NCBI RefSeq assembly: GCF_000751775.1
Contig: NZ_CCRF01000088.1
Location: forward strand, 1 to 34,470
Source: Caldibacillus thermoamylovorans
Lineage (GTDB): Bacteria; Bacillota; Bacilli; Bacillales; Caldibacillaceae
Reading direction: 5' to 3'
Length of the DNA stretch: 34,470 bases
Below, in pieces: positions 15,762-23,844 of the stretch (within the stretch, counting starts at the first letter, position 1; each line of letters starts with the position of its first letter). The notes below the pieces were generated by a model that was given only the letters and a program-made list of their open reading frames with translations, searched no databases and was not told the origin of the DNA. Position numbers and translations under genes: made by a program.

Positions 15762-17342
15762 TTATTTATTTATACTGACATTCCAGAAATTAGGACCTAA
15801 CATTTGAGTAAAGCCTTGAACCTTTTCTGAATATGCCGACACTCTTGAATTTCTTCCAAGATTAATAACTGGAAGATCCTCCCACATCGTTTTTTGTAAC
15901 TCTGCATAGTGCTCTTTAGCTTCCTCAATTGTAGGTGCTGCTTGGATATCATCAAGGAGTTGATCAATTTTAGGATTGTTCGTCCATCCCGGCCACTCGG
16001 CTCTTGAATCAAGGAATGTATACTGGTGTGGAGTCATCGTAGTCGAATAGCCGGTAAAGAAAATGTCATATAACTCCGGGTTGTTCCTTCTTTCCAGTAA
16101 TGTTGGCCAATCATATACATCAAGTTTTACTTTCATTCCGATCTTTTCTAATTCTTGTTGGGTTGCAACTGCTGCATTATAATGATGTTCATAATCACGG
16201 CTGGTTAAAATGATAATCTCTTCGCCATTATACCCAACTTCCTTGAGCAACTGTTTCGCCTTGTTCAAATCTTTTTGATTATAGTACTCTTTACCGGCGT
16301 CTGTATACCAATCAACTTGGGTATCTAGGAACAAACTGTTGTCCAATTCATAAAAATCTTTTTCGGCAAAAGCCGAGCGTAGAACAGCATCCATGTCCAA
16401 TGCAAAATTAACCGCTTGTCGAGCTCGTACATCTGTGAATAAGCCTGACTTTTTGTTAAATACAAGAATCTCATTCCCATACGGCCAAATATCAACTTTA
16501 AATCCCGGTGTGTTTTTTACCTGAGGCACAGAGTCATAGGATAGATAATGTGCATAATCATATTGACCGCTAAGTAAACCATTCACCCTGGTAGACGGAT
16601 CGGGAACAAAATACCAATTGATTTTATCTACCAAAGCCTCTTTTTTACCTCCCAGTCCGCTTGAAGGTTCAGAACTCGGTACATAATCTTTAAACTTTTC
16701 AAAGGCGGCTAATTCATCTTGTTTCCATTCAATGAATTTGAACGGACCGGTTCCAATATACTCTTCTGCTCCTGTTGGTCCGGCTTTTTCTGCAATTTCC
16801 TTTGGCATAATGGCGGCCAATCTAGCAAGATCGGCAATAAAATAAGGTACAAGCGAGGAGGGTGCTTGCAATTTTAGTTCAACCGTATAATCATCAATGA
16901 CCGTCCATGTATGCTCTCCCATTTCCGGCGCATCTTGGCCCCATTTTGTCATTGAAGCCGCAACGTCCTCTGCTTTCATTTCTTTGCCATTGTGGAACTT
17001 AACACCTTTTCTCAATTTAAAAGTGTAAGTTTTATGATCATCACTAGCGGTATACGTCTCTGCCAATTGTGGTATAACTTTGTAATTTTCATCCAAAGTC
17101 AATAACGACTCATAAATCAATTTCGCCATGTCACGTGTTGCTTCAGCTGTTGTTGAATGAGGGTCCAATGACTGAGGTTGTGTAGGATAAGCAATATTTA
17201 ATGTTCCCCCTGTTTGTTTTTTGACGTCAGTATCAGAGCTCGATTCTGATTTGGAATTACTCTCTTTTGAATTACATCCCACCAGTAAGAAAACCGCCAA
17301 CAAAACTACAAAAATACGAAACAACCCTTTCTTCCTTTTCAT
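15762..17342 (-). CDS. Peptide-binding lipoprotein of ABC transporter (SBP family 5)
   Basis: This 526-residue extracellular solute-binding lipoprotein starts with a lipoprotein signal (KRKK, hydrophobic core, lipobox LLVGC with Cys23), then a Ser/Glu-rich linker and the family 5 features TYTFKLRKGVKFHNG and IGTGPFKF. It captures peptides and delivers them to the DppBC-type permease. Family 5 also binds nickel, sugars and other ligands, but the neighbouring DppD/F-type ATPases, epimerase and amidohydrolase favour peptides. The ATG follows AAGGGGG. First gene of the operon, with a near-consensus promoter about 75 bp upstream. Confidence 0.92.
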   Translation of the reverse strand: MKRKKGLFRIFVVLLAVFLLVGCNSKESNSKSESSSDTDVKKQTGGTLNIAYPTQPQSLDPHSTTAEATRDMAKLIYESLLTLDENYKVIPQLAETYTASDDHKTYTFKLRKGVKFHNGKEMKAEDVAASMTKWGQDAPEMGEHTWTVIDDYTVELKLQAPSSLVPYFIADLARLAAIMPKEIAEKAGPTGAEEYIGTGPFKFIEWKQDELAAFEKFKDYVPSSEPSSGLGGKKEALVDKINWYFVPDPSTRVNGLLSGQYDYAHYLSYDSVPQVKNTPGFKVDIWPYGNEILVFNKKSGLFTDVRARQAVNFALDMDAVLRSAFAEKDFYELDNSLFLDTQVDWYTDAGKEYYNQKDLNKAKQLLKEVGYNGEEIIILTSRDYEHHYNAAVATQQELEKIGMKVKLDVYDWPTLLERRNNPELYDIFFTGYSTTMTPHQYTFLDSRAEWPGWTNNPKIDQLLDDIQAAPTIEEAKEHYAELQKTMWEDLPVINLGRNSRVSAYSEKVQGFTQMLGPNFWNVSINK

Positions 17343-17414
17343 TTACATTTCCCCCTTTGTATGTGAAAGTTAAAATTGAATAAAACTTATTGTAAATAAT
17401 CCTAATTTTTTTAT

Positions 17415-17443
17415 ATTATAATAAAGGAAATACTTTATTTCAA
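17415..17443 (-). promoter_or_regulatory. Sigma-A promoter of the peptide transporter operon
   Basis: On the minus strand, -35 TTGAAA (17438-17443) and -10 TATAAT (17415-17420) are separated by exactly 17 bp. It points to the binding-protein gene. A 15-bp palindrome covers most of the -35 and half of the spacer. Confidence 0.75.
17427..17441. promoter_or_regulatory. Candidate operator for the RpiR-type regulator
   Basis: GAAATA-CTT-TATTTC is a perfect palindrome with 6-bp arms. It overlaps the -35 and spacer of the transporter promoter and lies 40 bp upstream of the regulator start, where a repressor could block both directions. That the neighbouring RpiR-type protein binds it is inference. 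Confidence 0.5.
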
Positions 17444-17480
17444 CAGTTAATATTGTGAATACTTTAAAGAAGGTGACAAA

Positions 17481-18290
17481 ATGCAAAAAAAATACATTAT
17501 GGAAACAGAAAAATCTTTTCCTTCCCTCACTAAAGGGTTGAAGAAAGTTGCAGGAATTTTGCTCAATGATCCTATTATTTTTGCCATCCATCCTGCAAAA
17601 AAAATTGGAGAAATTATCGGGGTTAGTGAAACGATGGTCATCCGTTTTTGTAAGGCGATCGGATATGAGTTTAGCAATTTGCAAGAAGAAATTCGTAATG
17701 ACCTTATCAATGTAGATTTTTATTATGATGATCATAACAACATAAATGACTGCTACGAAAATTTAAACAATGATATAAATTTGATAAAAAATAATTTACT
17801 TAAAATAAACTACGAAAAAATTAAAGAAGCAGCAGCTATTATTATGGAAAGTAATAAAATCATTGTCGCCGGTTATTATCAATCTTTCACTTATGCTTAC
17901 TGGCTTTATTACCACTTAAACTATATTTTGGGTAACACCGTTTTGTATCGTCCTGAAACGGATTCGAGAATTATTATTAATTCCCCTGAAAGTTCATGTC
18001 TTGTCGTGTTTTCCTTTTTTCGCTACGCCACCGACCCCATCAATTTGGCGAAAAGTGCAAAGGAAAAGGGGCTCCATGTCATAGTGGTTACAGATTCTGC
18101 TGTATCCCCGATAACCGAGTTTGCCGATACGGTTATTGTTATAAATTTAGGAAACCGTTTTTCTTTTTTTCGGATTGGCATGGTGGCACTATCCATTGCA
18201 AACATGATCCTTTATGAAATATCAGATAAAGTGAAACCGGAAGATCCTAATTTTGATTCTTATCATTTTGTGATAAAGGAGGGAAAATAA
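17481..18290 (+). CDS. RpiR/MurR-family transcriptional regulator (HTH + SIS domain)
   Basis: This 269-residue protein has an N-terminal RpiR-type helix-turn-helix (about 10-80: KIGEIIGVSETMVIRFCKAIGYEFSN in two runs) and a C-terminal SIS sugar-isomerase-like ligand domain (about 115-250) containing KIIVAGYYQS and VVFSFFRYATDPINLA. Members usually sense phosphosugars; MurR senses N-acetylmuramic acid 6-phosphate. The ATG follows AAGGTGAC. It is divergent from the transporter operon and one base ahead of the M20 gene, so it likely controls both. Its AT-rich codon use is like that of its neighbours. Confidence 0.88.
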   Translation: MQKKYIMETEKSFPSLTKGLKKVAGILLNDPIIFAIHPAKKIGEIIGVSETMVIRFCKAIGYEFSNLQEEIRNDLINVDFYYDDHNNINDCYENLNNDINLIKNNLLKINYEKIKEAAAIIMESNKIIVAGYYQSFTYAYWLYYHLNYILGNTVLYRPETDSRIIINSPESSCLVVFSFFRYATDPINLAKSAKEKGLHVIVVTDSAVSPITEFADTVIVINLGNRFSFFRIGMVALSIANMILYEISDKVKPEDPNFDSYHFVIKEGK

Positions 18291-18291
18291 A

Positions 18292-19413
18292 ATGCGAGCA
18301 ATTGAACAAAACGTAATCAATACCTATCGATACTTGCATAACCATCCCGAAATTAGCTGGCATGAATTTAAGACTACTGCCTACATAAAAGAAAAATTGA
18401 AGGAATACTGTTCAAAAGTTATAACGTTTAAAAATTATACCGGTGTGATTGGAGAATTCGGGAATTTTGATGGGAAGCGCCCGGTTGTTGGACTCCGTGC
18501 AGATATTGATGCTTTATGGCAGGAAGTAGAGGGGAAATTTAAACCAAATCACTCTTGCGGACATGATGCCCATACTGCAATTATCCTCGGTGTATTGTGG
18601 AAACTGGCTGAAGAGAAGTTATTGCATGACAAAGTTGCTATCAAATTTATTTTTCAACCTGCAGAGGAAACAGGTGATGGTGCATTAATGATGGTCCAAA
18701 ACCATGTCATTGACAATCTCGATTATTTATATGGGATCCATGTAAGACCTTATCATGAAACACCTATGGGAGTTGCCGCCCCTGTCATTATTCATGGCGC
18801 GGCAAAAAATTATGAAGGGGTTATTAAAGGAGAAGACGCTCACGGGGCAAGACCGCATTTAAACTTAAACGCGATAGAAGTTGGCGCACAAATCGTCAAT
18901 CTACTTAACCAGATTCATTTAGACCCCACCGTCCCACACTCAGTAAAAATGACAAAGTTTCAGGCCGGGGGGAAAAGTTTAAATATTATTCCCGGGAACG
19001 CTTCATTTGGATTGGACCTTCGCGCACAGAATAATGAACTGATGACTACTTTAGATAAAAAAGTTCGGGAAATATTGTCAACGATTGCAAACTTATATGG
19101 AATCACCATTGAACTAACGCACGAAGATTACGTTCCTGCGGCAGTTTTGAATGATACAGCCATTTCAATTATGAAAAAAGCGATCATTGAAACGATTGGT
19201 GAAAGTAATATGAAGCCTTCCATCCTTACACCGGGTGGAGACGATTTTCATTTTTATTCAATCAAAAAGCCAACTTTGAAAGCAACGATGCTGGGTTTAG
19301 GTTGTGATTTAAGGCCCGGATTACATCACCCGTTAATGAACTTGAATGAAGAAGCTTTGCTGATTGGTGTAAATATATTATTTCAAGCCATCATCAAGAC
19401 GTATGGATTATAA
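18292..19413 (+). CDS. M20-family amidohydrolase/peptidase (AmhX-like)
   Basis: This 373-residue zinc/manganese amidohydrolase has RYLHNHPEISWHE, GLRADIDALW, the metal-binding HSCGHDAH (C89, H91), PAEETGDG (E125/E126), GIHVRPY (H150) and a C-terminal LHHP. The DALWQEVEGKF segment, in place of the more common DALP, resembles B. subtilis AmhX as I recall. Such enzymes remove N-acyl groups or cleave acyl-amino acid bonds, which fits peptide or N-acyl-amino-acid processing. GGAGGGAAAATAAA precedes the ATG; it is 1 bp after the regulator's stop and clearly in its operon. Confidence 0.9.
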   Translation: MRAIEQNVINTYRYLHNHPEISWHEFKTTAYIKEKLKEYCSKVITFKNYTGVIGEFGNFDGKRPVVGLRADIDALWQEVEGKFKPNHSCGHDAHTAIILGVLWKLAEEKLLHDKVAIKFIFQPAEETGDGALMMVQNHVIDNLDYLYGIHVRPYHETPMGVAAPVIIHGAAKNYEGVIKGEDAHGARPHLNLNAIEVGAQIVNLLNQIHLDPTVPHSVKMTKFQAGGKSLNIIPGNASFGLDLRAQNNELMTTLDKKVREILSTIANLYGITIELTHEDYVPAAVLNDTAISIMKKAIIETIGESNMKPSILTPGGDDFHFYSIKKPTLKATMLGLGCDLRPGLHHPLMNLNEEALLIGVNILFQAIIKTYGL

Positions 19414-19516
19414 GAAAAGCGCAGAGTCCCCGCTTAACAAAGTTTGCTAGTTGCTGGTGCTCGGAGCTGGACAATAAAACTAATCCAAAGTCCTGTAAGA
19501 AAAGCGCAGAGTCCCC
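19411..19516. repeat. Direct repeat including the M20 stop codon
   Basis: The 20 bases TAAGAAAAGCGCAGAGTCCC at 19411 recur at 19496, 85 bp apart (the identity runs one C further). The first copy begins at the M20 TAA; the second is the left half of the operon's terminator. A duplication would explain why the first copy is half a terminator without its right arm. Confidence 0.8.
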
Positions 19517-19533
19517 CTCTACGCTTTTCTTTT
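19497..19533 (+). terminator. Rho-independent terminator of the rpiR-M20 operon
   Basis: GAAAAGCG (19499-19506) pairs with CGCTTTTC (19522-19529), and after a C/A mismatch AGAG pairs with CTCT around a five-base loop TCCCC. T residues follow. The stem lies 84 bp past the M20 stop. Confidence 0.88.
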
Positions 19534-19664
19534 ACTTATCATCTTTTGTATGTCACTAAGCATGCAGATTTAAAAGCTAAGTTCCCTTTCTCCATTTTTC
19601 AACCTAGTGGTGAGGCGAAAAGCACAAAATTGTTTCCTGTGCTAAAAACTGTCAAAAATTGGTG

Positions 19665-20471
19665 TTACCCGTGAATCTTCTTTGCCTTTTCCATGTTCGC
19701 TTTAATGGCTTCAATAACAGCCGAACGAAATCCTTTGTCTTCCAGGAGAGCGACAGATTCAATGGTTGTTCCTCCGGGTGAGCATACACTATCCTTTAAT
19801 GTACCCGGATGCATCCCGGTTTCAAGTAACATTTTTGCTGCACCCAAAACAGCCTGTGCGGCAAACACATACGCTTGTTTGCGAGACATACCATACATAA
19901 CCGCCCCATCTGCCAATGCTTCAATATACATATATGTAAAAGCCGGTGATGAACCACCAATTGCGGTAACAACATCCATGATAGACTCATCGACAAACTC
20001 CACACGGCCGAAACATTCGAATAGTGCTTTAATTTCCTCCAAATCTTCCGGAGTTACGAGGTCGTTTACGGCGATTCCGGTAATCCCTTGCCCCACCAAG
20101 GATGGTGTGTTTGGCATTGCTTTTATGATTTTAATGGCTCGATTTAACCGTTTTTCATTTTTTTCAATTGTTTCACCGACTGCCACAAGGATAAGAATCG
20201 TATTTTCTCGAATAACATCACGAATCTCTTCAATTACCGTTCCATACATTCCTGACGTAGTCGTTAAAAAGAGAAAATCTGCATTTCTCGCAACTTCCAC
20301 ATTCTGTCTCGTTGTAAGAATTCCGTAAGTTTGTTCTATCTCCTGAAGACTAGATAACGACCTGTTAGAAACAATGATTTGTTTAGGGTCAATTTTTTTT
20401 GTCTTAATCATTCCACCAATCATCGCTTTAGCAATATTACCACTACCGATAAATCCAATTGTCCGATTCAT
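19665..20471 (-). CDS. proI: Pyrroline-5-carboxylate reductase
   Basis: This 268-residue enzyme reduces 1-pyrroline-5-carboxylate to L-proline with NAD(P)H. It shows the dinucleotide motif IGFIGSGNIAKAM, MPNTPSLVGQGITG, and the C-terminal domain signature with SPAFTYMYIEALADGAV and SPGGTTIESV. The ATG follows AGGAAGGAAGAG. The closest type is ProI/ProC; Bacillus carries several paralogues, so the symbol is a best guess. It lies convergent to the rpiR-M20 operon and 553 bp after the DUF1611 gene. Confidence 0.92.
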   Translation of the reverse strand: MNRTIGFIGSGNIAKAMIGGMIKTKKIDPKQIIVSNRSLSSLQEIEQTYGILTTRQNVEVARNADFLFLTTTSGMYGTVIEEIRDVIRENTILILVAVGETIEKNEKRLNRAIKIIKAMPNTPSLVGQGITGIAVNDLVTPEDLEEIKALFECFGRVEFVDESIMDVVTAIGGSSPAFTYMYIEALADGAVMYGMSRKQAYVFAAQAVLGAAKMLLETGMHPGTLKDSVCSPGGTTIESVALLEDKGFRSAVIEAIKANMEKAKKIHG

Positions 20472-21003
20472 AAGTTTACTCTTCCTTCCTATTTGTTTAC
20501 GGATAATGTATGTATTTAATTAACAATCAAAAAGCTCATTAACAAGTGAACTTTGTTGATGCATTAACTTTTATAATAAAACCTCCTTAACATTAGCAAG
20601 TAAACCCCTCTTTTATATAATAGTAAAATTATAGCAAATTTATAAAATATATAAAAGACTACTACGCAAAAAGGATTTATGGAAAAATTTTTATAAGACA
20701 CGTTTGAGAAAAATGGGTTTTTTGTGGCGAAAACTAAAAAGACTAGCACCTAAAAATCGGAATTTTAAAGTGTGCCTTTAACTGCCAGACTACTTTTGCA
20801 CGAGGGCTTTTTCAACAAATGTAACGATTTTTGCGGGGTCTTCACCAAAAATTGTCGTTTATAGCGGCTATAGGGCTTGTTTTGACGAAACTTTCCAAAA
20901 AAGTTGCATATTTACTCCCCGTTAAGGTGGGATACAACCGTACCGAGCGTTAACGAATCTTCGTATAATGTTCTAAGAACTTACCGATCGATTATTCATA
21001 TTT
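20472..21003. other. AT-rich gap between proI and the DUF1611 gene
   Basis: No gene is supported. On the minus strand a TATAAT near 20627-20632 with a weak TTTTAT -35 at 17 bp could drive proI from a ~150-nt leader. The leader contains AAGGAGG without a start codon at useful distance. The right part holds a possible gene relic (20790-20858). Confidence 0.4.
20790..20858 (-). pseudogene. Possible C-terminal relic of an unidentified protein
   Basis: A minus-strand frame reads FGEDPAKIVTFVEKALVQK then TAG. It has a natural-looking amphipathic helical end, with a stop just upstream and no start. The parent family is not recognised. It may be chance. Confidence 0.25.
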
Positions 21004-21036
21004 AAAGGGTGCCATAAATAAGATCATGCACCCTTT
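21004..21036 (-). terminator. Hairpin overlapping the 3' end of the DUF1611 gene
   Basis: AAAGGGTGC (21004-21012) and GCACCCTTT (21028-21036) form a perfect 9-bp stem with a 15-nt loop. The right arm is inside the last codons of the minus-strand gene. The T tract after the stem is short, so termination may be partial. Confidence 0.5.
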
Positions 21037-22106
21037 AGCTTTTTCCCTTGCAATGACGGGAAAAATTGAATGATTTGGTCAATTATTTTTCCTGCTCCTT
21101 GCTTTAGAATATCCGTTGTCGGCAATTGATACTTCAGTTCGTACTCCTTAATCGTCTTTTCAATTTCCAAATCGTTCATTCCCTCATGATTGAGTGTAAT
21201 ACCGATTACTTTTGTTTTTCCGTAATGTTCAATGAGCTGAATTTCACTTTCAACTGATGGAACCGGGAAGAAAGGAAAGTCCCCTAGCACTTTTCGCTTC
21301 GGTGCATGTTGCAAAATAACCGCTTGAGGTCTGGCGCCTTTTAAAATCCCTGCAGAACTGGCATAAGCAGGGTGACTTAACGCTCCTTGACCTTCAACAA
21401 TAATAATATCGGGGTGTTCGGTTTCATTCGCCCGAACAATTTCGCTCTCCAGTTCACCAATCATATATTGGAGAGGAAACGCATCCATGGCAAAACCATA
21501 TTTGGCACCTTGAATAAGACCGGTTTGTCCCGTTGCAATAAAAGCCGTTTTAAACCCTTGTTTTTGCAGTTCCTTTTCCAAAGCAACCGCTGTTGTCCGT
21601 TTGCCGCATGCACCGTCTGTTCCAAGTACAGTAATAATCGGCGTATCGATATGTAAAATTCGCCCTGAAAAAATTTTCCATTCCTTTTTCGGTTTTGGTT
21701 TCCGAATATCCTTAATTTCTACCCCATATGTTTTTGCGTATTCCATCAGTTCTTGATCGTCCGTCAAAAACTCCTGCAGCGGATTAATAATGTTCATACC
21801 CGCTTTGATCGCTTGAATAATCACATCACGCTCATGCTTTTTTAAAAATGCGTCAGCCGGTGCAATCCCAAAAATAAAGTATTTCGGCTTTTCACCAAGT
21901 TGATTAAGTGCGTGGGATAAATTTTCAAAAATTGGGATGCCATTCTTTTTTTGGTCCAACACTTCACCTGCATCAAGACCGGCCTTTGAACTGTCAATGA
22001 CGCCCATAATTTCATAAATTCCTGATTCCCTTACTAAACCGTTTGCTGTCTTACCATCCATTGATCCGAATTGATGTTCACAATAAACTAATGCCCTCTT
22101 TTTCAT
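21024..22106 (-). CDS. DUF1611 P-loop protein (DgcN-like D-glutamate N-acetyltransferase candidate)
   Basis: The protein has an N-terminal Rossmann-like part (VYCEHQFG, GVIDSSKAG) and a C-terminal P-loop domain with VLGTDGACGKRTTA (about residues 160-173) and IIVEGQGALSHPAY, the DUF1611 arrangement. I start at ATG 22104-22106 (360 aa), 7 nt after GGAGGG; a TTG at 22121 overlaps that site and is unlikely. As I recall, DUF1611 proteins named DgcN N-acetylate D-glutamate in marine bacteria, working with a dipeptide-epimerase-like DgcA. An enolase-superfamily epimerase and an M20 deacylase lie in this window, which fits, but the assignment is inference. Confidence 0.8.
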   Translation of the reverse strand: MKKRALVYCEHQFGSMDGKTANGLVRESGIYEIMGVIDSSKAGLDAGEVLDQKKNGIPIFENLSHALNQLGEKPKYFIFGIAPADAFLKKHERDVIIQAIKAGMNIINPLQEFLTDDQELMEYAKTYGVEIKDIRKPKPKKEWKIFSGRILHIDTPIITVLGTDGACGKRTTAVALEKELQKQGFKTAFIATGQTGLIQGAKYGFAMDAFPLQYMIGELESEIVRANETEHPDIIIVEGQGALSHPAYASSAGILKGARPQAVILQHAPKRKVLGDFPFFPVPSVESEIQLIEHYGKTKVIGITLNHEGMNDLEIEKTIKEYELKYQLPTTDILKQGAGKIIDQIIQFFPSLQGKKLKGA

Positions 22107-22623
22107 ACAATATCCCTCCAATGCGTTATATTGAATTTAGAGTAAAAAAAGAACATCGAAACAGTTAAGATAGTCATTGACAGCTGTCTAGTACTACGAA
22201 ACCGAAAGATGTTACCCACTTACGATATAAGATTTTTAGAATTGCTTGAAGATATAAATTTCATAATCTATTATTTATTATAAATGAAACCGAAGAAAAT
22301 TGCAAAACGATTTACTCTCAAACATGGGAAGGCTACTTGTCTTGTTAGAAATTTTCCATTTTAGACAGTCGACACTTTTTTTAGGTTTTTTATTGATTTC
22401 TATTTTAAAAGAAATTAGTATTTAATTAATAATGCTCTAGAGGAAAGTTGCCATGGATATGGGGAAAATACGAGTGATAAGCGAGGAATGAGTATTCAAC
22501 AACTAGAAATAGCAAATAATTTCAACACACGATGAATAGGCAAAAGTGGTTCTTGATGAAGATAATGAATCATACGGAGACGGATTGTGTTTGCGTAATT
22601 AATGAAAAGGAGATGGTTTATAA
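22107..22623. other. Gap without a recognisable gene
   Basis: This is an AT-rich gap of about 500 bp between divergent genes. It contains a 10-bp palindrome GACAGCTGTC at 22179-22188 and several T/A tracts; I see no gene, tRNA or riboswitch. The promoter of the DUF1611 gene and that of the coiled-coil gene must lie here. Confidence 0.5.
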
Positions 22624-23124
22624 ATGAATGAAAAAATACTTGAACAAATCCTTGAAGAATTAAAAAGTGTGAATAAACGAATCGACAGCATTGAAGAGGA
22701 AGTAAAATATACGAAGGAAATGCAAAAACTTATGCAAGTACAATTAGCTGAAACAAATGAATCACAAAAGCTTATGCAAACGCAATTGACAGAAACAATT
22801 GAATTGCAAAAGCTTATGCAAACGCAATTGACAGAAACAATTGAATCACAAAAGCTTATGCAAACGCAATTGACAGAAACAATTGAATCACAAAAGCTTA
22901 TGCAAACGCAATTGACAGAAACAAATCAAATCGTTCGCGCTATTCGTGACCGTCAGGATGAAACCGACGCCAAACTGGATGCCCTTTCCATTGATGTTCA
23001 TAAGTTGCATGGAGAACTTAATTTTGTAAAGGAAGAGATATCCGATATCAAGGCTACCGTTGACTTCACTTATCATAAAACATCCCAAAATGAGTTGGAA
23101 ATCTTCAAACTAAAACGAGATTAA
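22624..23124 (+). CDS. Hypothetical coiled-coil protein with 14-residue repeats
   Basis: This 166-residue soluble protein has no signal or membrane segment. Residues 1-34 are Glu/Lys-rich heptads. Residues 35-104 are five copies of a 14-residue unit of the form KLMQTQLTETIESQ (exactly two heptads), and the tail (105-166) is again heptad-like (ALSIDVHKLHGELNFVKEEI). The whole chain probably forms one long coiled coil. AAGGAGATGG precedes the ATG by about 10 nt. Neighbours give no clue to its function. Repeat copies 2-5 are nearly identical at DNA level, so repeat number may vary between strains. Confidence 0.75.
   Translation: MNEKILEQILEELKSVNKRIDSIEEEVKYTKEMQKLMQVQLAETNESQKLMQTQLTETIELQKLMQTQLTETIESQKLMQTQLTETIESQKLMQTQLTETNQIVRAIRDRQDETDAKLDALSIDVHKLHGELNFVKEEISDIKATVDFTYHKTSQNELEIFKLKRD
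22726..22920 (+). repeat. 42-bp in-frame tandem repeat
   Basis: Units start at 22726, 22768, 22810, 22852 and 22894. The first and last are diverged or partial; the middle ones share CAAAAGCTTATGCAAACGC and TTGACAGAAACAATTGAA almost perfectly. The length keeps both reading frame and heptad phase. Confidence 0.9.
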
Positions 23125-23214
23125 CGGAGGAAGAATACAGTTTTGGGCGTGGAAAAACTAAAAATTGGTCAGCAGGTTTTCGGCAACTAAAGTGTCCTTG
23201 TCGTATTACTTTTC

Positions 23215-23245
23215 AAAGAGGTGAAATAATTCCTCTCTTTTTTAT
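23215..23245 (+). terminator. Weak terminator after the coiled-coil gene
   Basis: AGAGG and CCTCT form a 5-bp stem around a 10-nt loop, followed by CTTTTTT. It is placed about 90 bp after the stop. The short stem makes it tentative. Confidence 0.4.
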
Positions 23246-23325
23246 TTGTACCAAAAAAATTTACAAAAAAAGTTGGTATATTACATTTAGGTGTATTGTA
23301 ATTAAATACAGAAAGGAAGTGGAGA

Positions 23326-23604
23326 ATGGTCATACTGTAAAAAATAATAGCCGTAATCACCGGCAAAGTTACGATTCGTAAAGTCTGGTACGAAGGTACG
23401 AAATCGAAACTTGAAGCCGAAAGATTACGACTAGAAAACAGAAAATTGAAAGTGGGGGTTATTCCCCTACTTTCAATAAAAGTATACCATAAAATATATA
23501 CTTTGTTTAATGTTTCTTTATTAATCTTCGTTGGTATTCTTTTTTTGACATGGATCCGTAAACATGTATGGGTTGATAATATGTCTTTTATTTTGGACAG
23601 GTAA
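23326..23604 (+). pseudogene. Small membrane-protein gene with a stop at codon 5
   Basis: An ATG at 23326 follows GAAAGGAAGTGGAGA, a good ribosome site, but codon 5 is TAA (23338-23340). The same frame is then open for 87 more codons to TAA at 23602. The readable product has a basic amphipathic part (GKVTIRKVWYEGTKSKLEAE, RLRLENRKLK) and one hydrophobic segment (LFNVSLLIFVGILFLTWI) near the C-terminus. A possible promoter lies before it (TTGGTA-18 bp-TGTAAT). Most likely it is a nonsense-inactivated gene; a sequencing error or a start after the stop is also possible. Family not recognised. The rest of 23125-23325 and 23605-23788 shows no gene. Confidence 0.5.
23446..23476. other. Strong hairpin inside the broken ORF
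   Basis: TTGAAAGTGGGGG and CCCCTACTTTCAA form a 13-bp stem with a single G-T wobble and a five-base TTATT loop. No T run follows on the plus strand; on the minus strand TTTTCTGTTTTC follows. It may be a terminator for minus-strand transcripts or an RNA element. Its presence mid-frame weakens the case for coding across it. Confidence 0.6.
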
Positions 23605-23788
23605 ATCAGCTAATAAAAAATTACAAAATGAATAATTCGTATGAAAAATCGCTGAACAACTTAATATTCATGTTCACGAATTACCTATGTGCGGTGAAAT
23701 AAATGGATTTTACAAATATGAAAAAAGATTTTTTTATTTTCCCTGTAAAATGCCTGTGAAACAACAAATTTTTAAGTTTTGTTTCACG

Positions 23789-23820
23789 AAAAAAGCGACT
23801 CTTGAATGTCCAAGAATCGC
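23789..23820 (-). terminator. Terminator of the tRNA-Pro gene
   Basis: On the minus strand GCGATTCTTG and CAAGAGTCGC form a 10-bp stem (one G-T wobble) with the loop GACATT, followed by TTTTTT. It lies 25 bp past the tRNA 3' end. Confidence 0.88.
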
Positions 23821-23844
23821 TTTGTACCAATGTTTTTTCATTTA

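Noticed and set aside
17370-17735. Minus-strand ORF opposite the regulator gene
   Set aside because: It overlaps the RpiR-type gene and the divergent promoter, has no ribosome site, and its composition is the antisense of an AT-rich gene.
19693-20328. Plus-strand ORF of 211 codons opposite proI
   Set aside because: It is antisense to a gene with full pyrroline-5-carboxylate reductase motifs and has no recognisable family features.
20564-20749. 61-codon minus-strand ORF upstream of proI
   Set aside because: Phe/Tyr/Ile-rich translation of AT-rich DNA without a ribosome site, overlapping the likely proI promoter. A 14-codon frame starting MHQQSS nearby was also dismissed because its AAGGAGG is 17 nt away and it has no regulatory codon run.
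22179-22188. 10-bp palindrome GACAGCTGTC as an operator
   Set aside because: A single isolated palindrome without a repeat or promoter context; too short to support a claim.
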